From positions 744,001 to 808,000 of the forward strand of contig OZ037875.1 of assembly GCA_964035575.1 (NCBI GenBank): DNA of 64,000 nt, given 5' to 3'. How positions within the stretch are numbered: the first letter of the stretch is position 1; each line of letters opens with the position of its first letter. The DNA is from Rhynchopus sp. YZ270_cl-10 (taxonomy: Eukaryota > Euglenozoa > Diplonemea > Diplonemida > Diplonemidae). Shown one piece after another: positions 39,468-49,600 of the stretch. The notes below the pieces were generated by a model. That model was not told where the DNA came from. It did not search any database and saw only the letters and a program-made list of their open reading frames with translations. A program made the translations under genes and the position numbers.

Positions 39468-41891
39468 ATGCATGTCTGGGTGTTGTTGGTGGCCCTCATT
39501 TTTATTCCAGATGCCTCTGGGGGTGTACAGAATGTCGTGATGGATGTGAACCGGGACTTGAACGAGGTGAGTGTCTTTGATACGGTGCTAGCCGACGAGG
39601 TGACTGCCTTTGCTGTGACACCCAACGGGGTGCTACTCTTAGTGATAGACAGTGAGGTGCGCGCCTACGGTGTCCACACAATCTCCAATACCCTTCCCCC
39701 TCCTCTCTGGACCGCAACCATCACCCCCTGCATCTCCAAGGCAGCTATCGCCCTGACCACCTCCCATGCTGTCATCTCCTGTTATGATGCCCACTCTCAT
39801 GTCAGCCTGGTTGATTGGGAAGGATCTGTTACCGTCTCGCACTACAACAACATAGTGTCCGTCACTGTGAACCCAACGGTATACCTCTTGACCCAAGGCG
39901 GTGATGTATATGAGATGGATGGGGTAGCTGTGGTAGGGGTTGGGGAGGTAGGGAAGGGGGCATCAATTTTGGCCGATTCTGACGTTATTGTTGTGCACGA
40001 TGCAGGGCAGGTCTATATACACGATTTGGAGAGGAACACATCGTCAACCCTTCTCTTAAAACCAACCGCCATGGTAACGCTCATTGACAGCAACATCGCT
40101 GTGGCCTACCCCGATTCAAACAACGTTACTCTTCATGCCCTAGACACTTCTCTACTCTGTGTTTACACTTTCCCCAATCAACAGATCCTCCGCATTCACG
40201 CAAAAGGAAACCGTTTGATTCTTTGGGTACAAAGTAAAGGGAAAACCACATTGTGGCAGGTCAATGTTGTCTCCCCGATGCTCCCGGTTCTCATTTCTGG
40301 GGTTGATGGAGGGTTTGGGTGGGTCGGGGTGGGTGGGGTGTGGTACATCTCTGCTGATGTTTTGTATAGGGTGGAGATTCATCCGATTGTGCTATCTGGG
40401 AATGGGGTGGACCGATCTGGGGAGGTTTTGGTATCAGATGTGGAGGTGGAGGGTGGGGTTTCGTTCGCCTTTTTGCCGTATTCTGTGAGTAGACCGCGGT
40501 TGGATTTGATAGGATATGCGTTGGTACAATCAAATGCGGTAGCAATCGGAGCTGGGTCAGAAAACGGCGAATTATCTGCCGCACCAACCAAACTCGGGGC
40601 AACCAATCTCGGCATTTCTGGCTGTACTTTTATCGAAAAGGGGCAGTTTTTTAGTACAGAGGCGGCAGGGAATGCACTACACATTATCTGTAGCGATGCC
40701 ACTGTGGTGGCCTCTGTGGATACCACTCTAATGGCGTTGAAGGTGTCACAACGTATAACTCTTAATCCGATCATAGCAACGTCCTATATATTTCTCAAAG
40801 CAACGCAGCGAAACTATATGTTTGCAGCCACAAACGATACCGAGCTAGCCTCCTATCATATTGCAACCATAGATTGGAAAGGGAGCGTTCCGGTTGTAGT
40901 GGCGCAGACTGCAGTTCCCTTTGCGATGCTGGTCGGTGTTTGTGTCCACCCAGACGGATATCTTCTTGCGTTCGAATCAGAATCGGTGCGGTTTTTTAAA
41001 ATAGATCTTACCACCGCGGGCCTGACCTTGATTGGCTCGCAGAAAGGAGAGTTTGGAGGGTTTGTGACGGCAAGGTTTGTTTCGGAGTGGCGTGTATTGT
41101 ATTTGGGGTTTCAATCGAGGGTTGTGACGTATATGGTATCCCTTTCGGATTCATGGTGTGAAATAATTCCGGTGAGTGAGACCAAAGATCTCTGCGAAAA
41201 CTGCGTTTCTTATGGGTTTACGGGGTTTGAGAAGGGTTATCTTGGGTGGCTTGCAGGGAATACCACTTTAGTTACCTTCGGGGGAAATACGCCGTTTTTT
41301 CCTGAAGCAGTTGACACAACGACGCTGAGCGTTGCTGTGGAAGCGGTGTTCTACAATGAGGCCCGCTCCTTCTTGATGGTCTCTGGGCCTGATGTGGTGG
41401 GGGAGTTGAGGCTTCCCACAACGCCGTCTCCACACAGCGATACGACTGCGCCGGCAGCGGAGGGGGAGGTGAAGCTAAGTTGGGTGCTTCTTGCGATGAC
41501 AATGGCGATAGCGGTGTTTGCTGGGTTCACCATTGCGGTTAGGGTGGCGGCGGTGATGAAGGTAAGCATATTTAGAGAAAAAGATGCGGGGTCCGTGTAT
41601 GAATCGATGAGGGAGATGCGTACTGTGTCTGCACGCAGTGTGGATGCACGCTCTGTTGGTACGAAGAGTTTACGTAGTGTCGCAGGGACTGCAGGGTCTG
41701 CAACGACAGCCACAGCGCCGCATACTGCAACAACAGCAACAGCAACAACAGCGTCAGGGTCCGCAATGGCAACCGCAACAGCGTCGTCGGACTTCACCGC
41801 ATCATCCTCACAACGGTTCCTCTCGACCAACGTCGAGATGCGTGCCCTAGACCCCAACCCCCATTGGGACGAGGTTCTCACAGTGTCCTAA
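39468..41891 (+). CDS. Type I membrane protein with beta-propeller-like ectodomain
   Basis: An 807-residue protein. A signal peptide is clear (MHVWVLLVALIFIPDASG). The ectodomain (about 20-665) consists of repeated blades of the form 'VT.FAVTPNGVLLLVIDS.V..Y' and contains several N-glycosylation sequons (NVT, NTT, NDT), as in WD/PQQ-like propellers. A Cys pair (LCENC) lies near residue 580. A single membrane helix follows at about 672-694, then a cytoplasmic tail that is Ser/Arg-rich and then Ala/Thr-rich. The start is the ATG at 39468; the GTG 12 bp upstream is not a credible start. I considered EMC1 because of the propeller plus C-terminal helix, but the tail and the absence of its conserved C-terminal domain argue against it. 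Partner and function unknown. Confidence 0.75.
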   Translation: MHVWVLLVALIFIPDASGGVQNVVMDVNRDLNEVSVFDTVLADEVTAFAVTPNGVLLLVIDSEVRAYGVHTISNTLPPPLWTATITPCISKAAIALTTSHAVISCYDAHSHVSLVDWEGSVTVSHYNNIVSVTVNPTVYLLTQGGDVYEMDGVAVVGVGEVGKGASILADSDVIVVHDAGQVYIHDLERNTSSTLLLKPTAMVTLIDSNIAVAYPDSNNVTLHALDTSLLCVYTFPNQQILRIHAKGNRLILWVQSKGKTTLWQVNVVSPMLPVLISGVDGGFGWVGVGGVWYISADVLYRVEIHPIVLSGNGVDRSGEVLVSDVEVEGGVSFAFLPYSVSRPRLDLIGYALVQSNAVAIGAGSENGELSAAPTKLGATNLGISGCTFIEKGQFFSTEAAGNALHIICSDATVVASVDTTLMALKVSQRITLNPIIATSYIFLKATQRNYMFAATNDTELASYHIATIDWKGSVPVVVAQTAVPFAMLVGVCVHPDGYLLAFESESVRFFKIDLTTAGLTLIGSQKGEFGGFVTARFVSEWRVLYLGFQSRVVTYMVSLSDSWCEIIPVSETKDLCENCVSYGFTGFEKGYLGWLAGNTTLVTFGGNTPFFPEAVDTTTLSVAVEAVFYNEARSFLMVSGPDVVGELRLPTTPSPHSDTTAPAAEGEVKLSWVLLAMTMAIAVFAGFTIAVRVAAVMKVSIFREKDAGSVYESMREMRTVSARSVDARSVGTKSLRSVAGTAGSATTATAPHTATTATATTASGSAMATATASSDFTASSSQRFLSTNVEMRALDPNPHWDEVLTVS

Positions 41892-41949
41892 TTGGGATGA
41901 AGTTCCTCTTAAGATTTTTCCTAAGAGATGCCTTGTTAATTTCATTCTT

Positions 41950-41989
41950 CGGTGCTTGCCCGATGAACGTTGAGGCGTTTTGCACTTTC
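41950..41989 (+). repeat. Hairpin repeat family B copy after a stop codon
   Basis: CGGTGCTTGCCCGATGAACG then TTGAGGCGTTTTGCACTTTC and a T-run. It starts 59 bp after the membrane protein's stop. Confidence 0.6.
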
Positions 41990-42395
41990 TTTTTTTCGTG
42001 ACAATTGCAGTTTTTTTATCCAACTCTTTTTTACGTAATAGAATAGTGAAAAAAAGGTGAATGAGAGTTGCTCGCTGGAGAGGATGTGGTGTGGATGGAT
42101 GCCTTGTGAGGGTAATTCTTGCGCAGAACAGAGCCCTTAAGGATGTGGTGTGGTGTCAAGTTTTCTTCGGCCAGTAGAGCCTTGTTGGATGGCTCCCTGG
42201 CCTGACTTTAGACCCCGCGCAACCTCAACAAACGAGGTCAATATATATTTTGTTTTTGTTGACAGAAAGTGTACCAGTATGAGGGAAAAGTTTTCTTTGT
42301 GCCTCAGAGGCTAGGAGCATCTTATCAACCCTTTGTGCTGTTTCGCTTTCCTGATGGCATGGGTGGTGTTGTGTAGTGGATATAGACAGAAACAG

Positions 42396-42500
42396 TTACC
42401 GTATTCGTACAAATTCTCGACCGTAAAAATGGTCGACCTTTTCAGGATTTTTCTGGAAGTTCGGCCTTTTTCACAGTCGAACATTTTTTACGATTACGGA
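42396..42500 (+). repeat. Foldback family G, copy 1
   Basis: TACCGTATTCGTACAAATTC, TCGACC, CTTTTCAGGATTTTTCTGG and AAGTTCG. The matching, more complete copy is at 56846-56980. Confidence 0.65.
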
Positions 42501-42619
42501 ACACATCTTTCTTCAAAGGCTGATGAAGCAACGTGGTGGTTAGGGTTGCCTTTGCACAACGATTTACTTTTTTTCTCATGGCTTTGGAGCGCCGTCAGCA
42601 TAGTTTGCTCCTTTTCTTA

Positions 42620-42660
42620 AGGTGACTAAGCACGAGAGGCTTAGGGTCATCTTATAAACT
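42620..42660 (+). repeat. Hairpin repeat family A, consensus copy, followed by a P repeat
   Basis: AGGTGACTAAGC, loop ACGAGAG, GCTTAGGGTCATCTT, then ATAAACTTTTC and a T-run. A P repeat begins 17 bp later at 42677. Confidence 0.8.
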
Positions 42661-42676
42661 TTTCTTTGTTTTTTTG

Positions 42677-42705
42677 TAGATGTGTACGAGGCATATTCAT
42701 CTTTG
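42677..42705 (+). repeat. Hairpin repeat family P copy
   Basis: TAGATGTGTACGAGGCATAT then TCATCTTTG. The loop ACGAGG echoes the A and C families. Confidence 0.6.
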
Positions 42706-42734
42706 AAAAAAAATTTTTTAAAAATACCTACAAG

Positions 42735-44091
42735 TATACATAGCGCTCCAATTAGACTCTAACTAGATAATTAGAGTCGGCAGTTCGAGTATAATTAGAG
42801 TCTTTAAAACTCTAACTGAACTCTAATACTCTAACTGGACTCTAATTAGAGTCTAATTAGAGTCCTATAAGAGGGTCAATAAAGAGGGGCACATCAATCA
42901 ATGCTATAGCCATCAACCCAGGGGGCATAGCTAGTGCAAGAAATTCGACTTTGTAATCCAGAAAGTCTGTTCTCTGCTTGCAGAGAACCAGACACAAGAA
43001 AATATTGTTTGTTCCCCCAGAACACCAGTGCACAATTCACACTCCTTGTGGATGTTCTTGTTGCCTTTTTAGCACAGGAATTTTGGCCCAGGGGCATGCA
43101 CTTGAAGCATGGCTATTTAGTCAGTTGACTCCCCAGTAGTGTGTATGGGGCAGTGTTGTTTTGTTATGAATTCTCTTTGGTATTGTCGATCGCGGGTAGT
43201 TGTTCAACGCGAGGCTTGGATCTCTCCTGGGTTCATAAGTAGTATTTCTTCGGCTGAAATGAACGTATGCTCGCTATAGATTTCCCGTCAACACAGCCGT
43301 TGATACTGGGATTACCCCTTCGACCCCTTAGTGGTAGTTAAATTCGATTGATATTTACATTCCTACAGATGAAAGAACAAGACACCACTTCTGTACCCGC
43401 GCATCAACATTTGTAGAAAATTTTGCACCCCAAACACCTTCAATAATGCCCTTGTTGCTGGGAGTTTCTCGTTTGATACCTGCACAGCAGGCATTCCTCT
43501 GAGTCTAACGCTGCTTGGCCTGTCTGCGGCGTTGCACCGAAGGTGCACATAGAGTTTTTGCATCGCATTCCCTAATGTATGGGGCACTCACACTTGAGGG
43601 CATGTGCCACTGCGCGGGTCTGAGTACCTGGGTACCCATAGCTGAGAATAAGCCGGGTCCCGAGTCCCGGTACTGGGTACTAGGTACAGTAGGACTAGGA
43701 CTAGGCCCCCCACCCTCCCGCGACCGGGTCCCCGACCCGCTTTCAGGCGGACCACAGCGCCTTCACATATTGTGTCCCAGTCCGGCTGAGAACTCGGTTC
43801 CCCAAGTCTTATTTTCAGCTATGTGGGTAACTGGGCACCTGGGTCCTACAGAGGAACCTTAGGGGAACCGGTTCCTTACGGCGTTTGCACCTACAAGAAG
43901 CCTGTTGTTTTACTCTAATTAGACTATAATTAGAGTGTAGTTAGAGTCTAATTATGCTCTAACTGCACTCTAATTATAGTCTAATTGAAGAAAAGCGACT
44001 CTAATTATACTCTAACTGTACTCTAACTGACTTGGCCCAAAATCCCAGACTCTAATTATACCCTAATACTCTAATTAGAGCGCTATGTATA
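42735..44091. mobile_element. 1.36-kb non-autonomous DNA transposon with subterminal palindrome arrays
   Basis: The ends are a perfect 14-bp inverted repeat, TATACATAGCGCTC at the left and its complement at the right. The 6-bp sequence TACAAG flanks both sides (42729-42734 and 44092-44097), a perfect target duplication. Inside each end is an array of degenerate ACTCTAATTAGAGT palindromes (42745-42862 and 43911-44086). The middle (42863-43910) has no transposase; its longest frames are under 120 codons, one with many GGTACC/GGGTCC-like repeats. It looks intact structurally. The 6-bp duplication does not by itself fix the superfamily. Confidence 0.8.
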
Positions 44092-44098
44092 TACAAGC

Positions 44099-44176
44099 GT
44101 AGCTTAAAGGAGAAATAGTTCAGTACAGATGCGGGTCGCCAATCACCCCCTCCAAGGGTAATTGAGCAATCAACGA
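44099..44176 (+). repeat. Dispersed repeat family Q, copy 2
   Basis: Begins GTAGCTTAAAGGAGAAAT and ends CAAGGGTAATTGAGCAATC. It matches 9568-9640. Confidence 0.65.
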
Positions 44177-44196
44177 AAAACCTTTTTTTCCTTTTA

Positions 44197-45196
44197 GGGT
44201 ACTCACACTTTTTCTTTTGTTTCTTGTCCTTGGGTTTCCCAAAAATCCGAGCGGGCGGGCGGGAAAAAAAAAGTGAAGCAAAAAAAAAAAAGTGGAGGAA
44301 AAAAAAAGTGAAGGGGGAAAAAAAACCTGTGCGGTATTTTTCCGCCCAAGAGGGCGTTTTGTTGCAGTTCCGAGCCAATCCGGGCTTGTGGTGGGGGATA
44401 TTCGGAAAAATGGACAAAATTTCAGTGACTTAAATTTTCGCAAAATATGAACCCATACTCGTAAACAAGGGTCATTTTCAGTCTAATTCGGAAAATTCCG
44501 ACATTTGGAAGCAATTTTTTCCTGAAAAAAGTGGGTTTTCAGCCCCAAAACGTACCACGGTTGGCATTTCCGGAACCCGTCCGCGCTGTGGTGGCCAGGG
44601 TGGGGTCACTTTACCGAAATGGCCAAATTCTTGGTTTTGGTCAAAATCCATGTAGGGAATCCCAAATCCAGATTTTCTCTCCCTGATCCTGACGTCTGAA
44701 AACACGAAAGTGCCCGAAAACACCGGCATTTGTATTTCCGGAATCCGTCCGTTGTGTGGTGGGGTCAATTTGCCAAAATGGACAAGTTTTTGGTTTTTGG
44801 TCAAAACCCGTCAGTGTAAGGTATAGGGGGGCCAAGTGTTCGCCTGTAGAGCTGGTAGAAAACAGGCAGCGCCGCAGGCGCACGTTACCGTGTAGACACC
44901 CGAGGATGAACTCCACTACTTGCCCGGCTACAACGTGCTCTGGTCGCATGACCACGGGTCATGCGGAGTCATCTACAACCTCCAAACCCCATTTTTCTCG
45001 GGGGTCACCATGTACCCCCGAACCCTGTGAAAATCCGGATTTGTCTGGAAAAAATAATGGGGTGGGCATGGTCCCACCCGGTCCACCTTGGCGGAAACTC
45101 TGTACACTTTTTTTTTTTGCCCACTTTTTTTTTTCCCCCTCCCTGAAAAATCCGAGCGGGCGGGGACAAGAAACAAAAGAAAAAGTGAGAGTACCC
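44197..45196. mobile_element. 1.0-kb PIF/Harbinger-like non-autonomous transposon
   Basis: The left terminus (44197-44229, GGGTACTCACACTTTTTC and onward to TTCTTGTCC) is the inverted complement of 45164-45196 with one mismatch in 33 bp. TTA flanks both ends (44194-44196 and 45197-45199). A 3-bp TTA/TAA duplication is the mark of PIF/Harbinger transposition. The interior has no transposase. It holds diverged tandem units of about 150 bp (44380-44820, sharing CCGGAA(T/C)CCGTCCG, GTGGGGTCA and AAATGG(C/A)CAA), an inverted D repeat, and AAAAATCCGAGCGGGCGGG near both ends in direct orientation. Confidence 0.7.
44890..44920 (-). repeat. Dispersed repeat family D, inverted partial copy
   Basis: GTGTAGACACCCGAGGATGA then ACTCCACTA, the complement of the D 5' half. 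It lies within the Harbinger-like element. Confidence 0.7.
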
Positions 45197-45199
45197 TTA

Positions 45200-46105
45200 C
45201 TTATCAGAGTATTTTTTGTTTTTCGTTTTGTTTATCTTTAGTCAGGGAGCAAAAGGAAAATGGTGGATGTCTACAAATATTTCAGTTCCAAAAAAAAAGC
45301 TTTCACAAAAGCCCTTCAGTTCGTTACAGTTTTTTTTTCTTTTCATTCTTTTTTGTTGTCGCTGAATCTCTGCCAACCCATTTCTCCCTCCCCTTTTAAA
45401 AGGTGTCTGTTTTGATACAAATACTAGGGTGAAGGGGGGAACAGAGATCTATTGTGCTCGTATTTCGTTTCAGAAAAATATCATTTTTTTTTCTCTTCCC
45501 ATTTTCCAGGATTATTTCCAACCCTTCCTATTTTTTTAAATAGGACAGAGTGGTGAAGGGGAATCGGCGAGTATTTGTTCAGAGCAAAAAAATGCGTTCC
45601 TTGGGGTGGTATTGATTCATTTCCCAGGGCTTCCTTGATAGCGAATTGATTAAGAAAAATAGATTTTTTTTTCTCTCGAGAGTGAATCACACCATTGGAG
45701 GGAGGGGCCATTTCATGTCAGATTTACTAAGGGGTTTATAGGTTGAGGTGGGATGCTATGCATCACTCCTCTTAAGACCAGGCGCAAGCTTAAGAGCGAC
45801 TCTAATGGGTCGGTCTCGTGGGATTTTTTTTTTTTAATGTTTTGTCTTGCGGCCCGAATTGAGACGCGACCTTTTCTCAACAAGACCTCGGCAGTTGTTA
45901 TCTATGTGCTGAGCTTGCGAACCGTATTGCTTCAAGCGCAGGAAAAGAAAGCAACAGCGAATGCCCCTAGTAAAACGATGAGGTGGACAGCCTCCCTCTC
46001 CCTCCCTTTTTTAGTCCACCCCGGTACAGCCGGTCATAAATAGTACATTTTAAAGACCACCAAAACAAAAAGACCACACAGCAAAAACAACAACTTTCAA
46101 TCAAA
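45200..46105. other. Intergenic stretch, no gene recognised
   Basis: Only short frames are seen. CACCCCGGTACAGCCGGTCAT occurs twice (about 46018 and 46106), the second leading into a C repeat. Confidence 0.45.
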
Positions 46106-46190
46106 CACCCCGGTACAGCCGGTCATAGATAGTGTACCAAAAGGTACACTGTTCACGAGAGGGCTTTGTATTTCAAATCAACTTTTTTTC
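46106..46190 (+). repeat. Dispersed repeat family C, copy 5, joined to an A repeat
   Basis: CACCCCGGTACAGCCGGTCA, GTGTACCAAAAGG, TACACTGTTCACGAGAGGG and TTGTATTTCAAATCAAC. The T-run leads directly into an A repeat at 46197. Confidence 0.75.
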
Positions 46191-46196
46191 CCATTT

Positions 46197-46239
46197 GAGG
46201 TGACTAAAGCGAAGCGCTTGGCATCATCCTCTATTTAGT
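46197..46239 (+). repeat. Hairpin repeat family A, divergent copy
   Basis: AGGTGACTAAAGCGAAGCGC then TTGGCATCATCCTC. The AAGCG/CGCTT inner stem is retained by a different sequence. Confidence 0.55.
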
Positions 46240-46560
46240 CTTTTCCTTTTATTTTGAATAATTGATAACGTAAAGACACCTCGCTTTTTGTGTGAAGCTC
46301 CACATGTTTCATGCATTTCATCTCAAAAATATTTTTTTCCTCTTGAGCTTCAAGAATTCTTGCTCATACCCAAACCCCAAGAAACACAGTAGAATCTATT
46401 TTCTGATGTACGAGAGTCGTATTCAGTTTTTCCCCCCCCGCTCTTTTCATGGAAAACAGAAGAGACCGATGCGGGTTTTTTAGGAAAATCGCTACTCTTT
46501 TGTTAAGATCTTCTGAAAACCATTTTTTGAAATACCATGCGAAATTTTTCTTTTTGTCAC

Positions 46561-46605
46561 TTCCCCCACCCCCCACCACCACCACCACCACCACCCCCTC
46601 TCCTC
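46561..46605 (+). promoter_or_regulatory. C-rich tract with ACC repeat upstream of VPS15
   Basis: CCCCCACCCCCC followed by about eight ACC triplets, ending about 50 bp before the ATG at 46654. It is the third such tract in the window. The role is inferred. Confidence 0.35.
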
Positions 46606-46653
46606 CTTACAGTGAGGTCGTGACGGTAACTCACACACACACATTCTCTAGCA

Positions 46654-49600
46654 ATGGGGAACCAACTGACGATGGGTGTGGACATCAACCCGGGGGATAT
46701 CCTGGACGGGTTGAAGAGCAGGGCGCCGTTGGGTGGCGGGAAGGGGCGTCTGCTGCGAAGCATGCACTGTGCGAGCGAGGACGGGGACGTCGTGTGCAAA
46801 ATGTTTCTGAAGACAGACGAAAGCGACGACGTCACACTCACCAACCATGCTATGCGAATGAAACGATGCGAACAAGCACTAAACGAACGACGAGTGCAAA
46901 ACCCTGGCAAGCCATCGAATATCTGCTTCTACAGCGTATACCGCAACATGCCCTGGACAGAGATGAAGGCCGCATACGTCATCCGAACGTACTTCAAATA
47001 CTCACTCCACGAACGCGTCATGACGCGCCCCTTCCTCACCATCGAGCCCAAGCTCTGGCTCTCCTACCAACTTCTCCTCGCAGTCGACGAACTCCACTCC
47101 GCACGCATCTCACACGGAGACCTCAAAACAAACAACGTCATGATCACCTCCCTCGGGTGGCTGTACGTAACGGATATGGCGCCCTTCAAGCCTTCTCACG
47201 TCAAGCCTGCAGACTTCTCCTACTTCTTCGACTCAGCAGAGAACCGGCATTGCTCGCTTGCACCAGAACGGTTGATTGACGGTAAAGACGACAACGATAA
47301 GTGGCTGACCGAAAAGCTCACGGAAAGCGTGAATGAGAAGATGGACGTCTTCGGGGCCGGGTGTGCCATCTCGCAGCTCTTCCTTGGTGGCGAGCCGATC
47401 TTCAAGCTGGACCAGCTGCTTGCGCACAAACACGGGAAGTATTTTCCTATTGAACGGCTCCGCGAAAAGATCGACCACCCAGGCATCATCGACATGATCA
47501 TGTCTCTCATCGAGGCCGACCACAACAAACGCCTTGATGCAAAGGAGTGCATCAAGAAGTTCACGGAGGAGGGTGTCTTCCCAGACTTCTTTGAGCAGTT
47601 CCATCAGTTTGTGATAGGGCCCATGGTGCATCTTACTCCTGATAAGCGTGCCATTTCGCTTTCACGCTTGGATGAGGTGCTTGACTTTGTACGCAAAGAC
47701 AAGACGGGGGAGAAGGAGACGGAAGCAGTACGCTTTGCATCAATCATCCTTGCGACAGTCATCTGCGGGACAGTACAGCACTGTCTCATCCCACAGAACC
47801 GTGTTGCGTGTCTACATGCTATGATGAAGATCTCTCCGTTCGTTGGTGACGACTGCACACTGAACCAGCTTCTCCCATACGAGGTCACGATGTTAAAGGA
47901 CCGAAGCGACATGGTGCGAGCGACGGCCGTCAAAGCCCTGACGCGCACCGTGCAGGACATCACAACGTTCCCCCCTGGCGAGGCCAACCTTTTCGATGAC
48001 TACGTCATCCCCGCCATCGAGGCGCTTGCCAGCGACCGCAGTGTTATCGTGCGCGCTGTGCTTGCGGAGTACCTGCCTGAGATCGCCCACCACGCACGGA
48101 GGCTGCTCGAGACACGGCAGCTTCTTGCACCCACACCAACAGGTGAACCACGTAACAACGCCCCCTACACCGATTCTTACGACAAAGACCTAGACCAGCT
48201 CCAGGCTCGCGTCCAGCAGCTGGTTCACAGGATCGTGCTTGGCGAAGTGTCGCCCTGGGTGACACGCGGTTTTTTGAAGAATATTACAAAGCTTTGCGTC
48301 TTTTTTGGTAGGCACCGCACAACAGCAGACATCTTCCCGATGTTGACGCTGTTCCTGAACGAGCGGGACTATTTGGTGCGGATTGAGCTGCACAGACAGC
48401 TGGTGGGGATTAGTGTGTATGTGGGGCCAACGTTTTTGGGGTATATCCTTCCGTGCGTGAAGGAGGGGCTGTTGGACAATGAGGAGATTGTTGCGCATGA
48501 AGCACTGCAGAGTTTGGCGAAATTGACGTTATTGGGAATGCTTGAACGATCGAGCACGAAGGACCTTGTGGAGGTGGTGGCGCCTATTCTGCTGCACCCC
48601 TCTACGTGGATGCGCAATGGCGCACTTGACTTCTTTTCCGCTGTGGGCCAGCAGCTTGAAGGGGTCGACCTCATCTGCTTTGTGATGCCGCTCATCAAAC
48701 CTTTCCTCAAATACACCGTCTCACAGCTAGCACGCCCGGTGCTCTCAGAGGCTTTAATCCCCCACATCCCGCGCAGTGTTCTCGACAAGGCTGTCGATAC
48801 TGGGAACCCGAAGGTGGTAGGGGAGTTCCTCGAGGCGAAGAGTGCACAGTCCGGGTCGCTCTGGGGTGCGCACAACGAAAAGGATGTGCACCTGCGGGTG
48901 CAGCTTGTGGGGCGCTACACCGCAAGCATCGTGCGTAGTGCGAAGAGCAGGGGTGATGAAGGGCGTGGAGGGGATGAGGGACGGCGTCGAGGCGATGACG
49001 ACAGCGTGCTGCTGATGAAGCAGGTCAAGGAGGACCCATCGCTGCGTATCCCAAGCAAGTTTTACCGTACGCTGACCACAGGGCAGTCGTCCGAGGACAA
49101 TATGGCGCTTGCGAACGCAAGACAGCTTGAGTTTGGTCTTGACGATGTGGACCACACCCCGCAGTCGAGCAGTACGTGCCCACGGCTGAACAAGGTGCGG
49201 CCTACTGTGCGGCAGCGCAAACGCATGGAGCTGAAGAGCGTCGCGATGGAGCGCAAAGGGACCGAGTCGTGGGTGAGCGTCAACCTCAGTGCGGCCCGGG
49301 CAAAGGACTCAAACGACGTATCGATCCTGCGCCACGCACGCCCCACACACAACCTCATATGCCAGGCAGAGGAGCACTCCTCCACGGTCACGGACATCGC
49401 AGTGCACGACTCACTCCCGATCTTCCTGACGTCCTCCACCGACACCAACGTCCGCCTCTGGGATGTGCGCCTGCTCGACAAGGAGTCCGCCCTCGTCTCC
49501 CCTACAGGCTACTGCGACACCACCTCGCAGCACGGCAAGGCCTCCCCCGTGCTCTCGGTGGCACTCCTCACATCCTCACGGGATGCTGCTGCATGTGGGA

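Noticed and set aside
39456-41891. EMC1 (ER membrane complex subunit 1)
   Set aside because: The signal peptide, propeller and C-terminal helix fit loosely, but the conserved EMC1 C-terminal domain is absent and the long Ala/Thr tail does not fit.
43363-43587. Minus-strand frame inside the 42.7-kb transposon as a transposase
   Set aside because: Only 74 codons with no DDE-type motif; the element appears non-autonomous.
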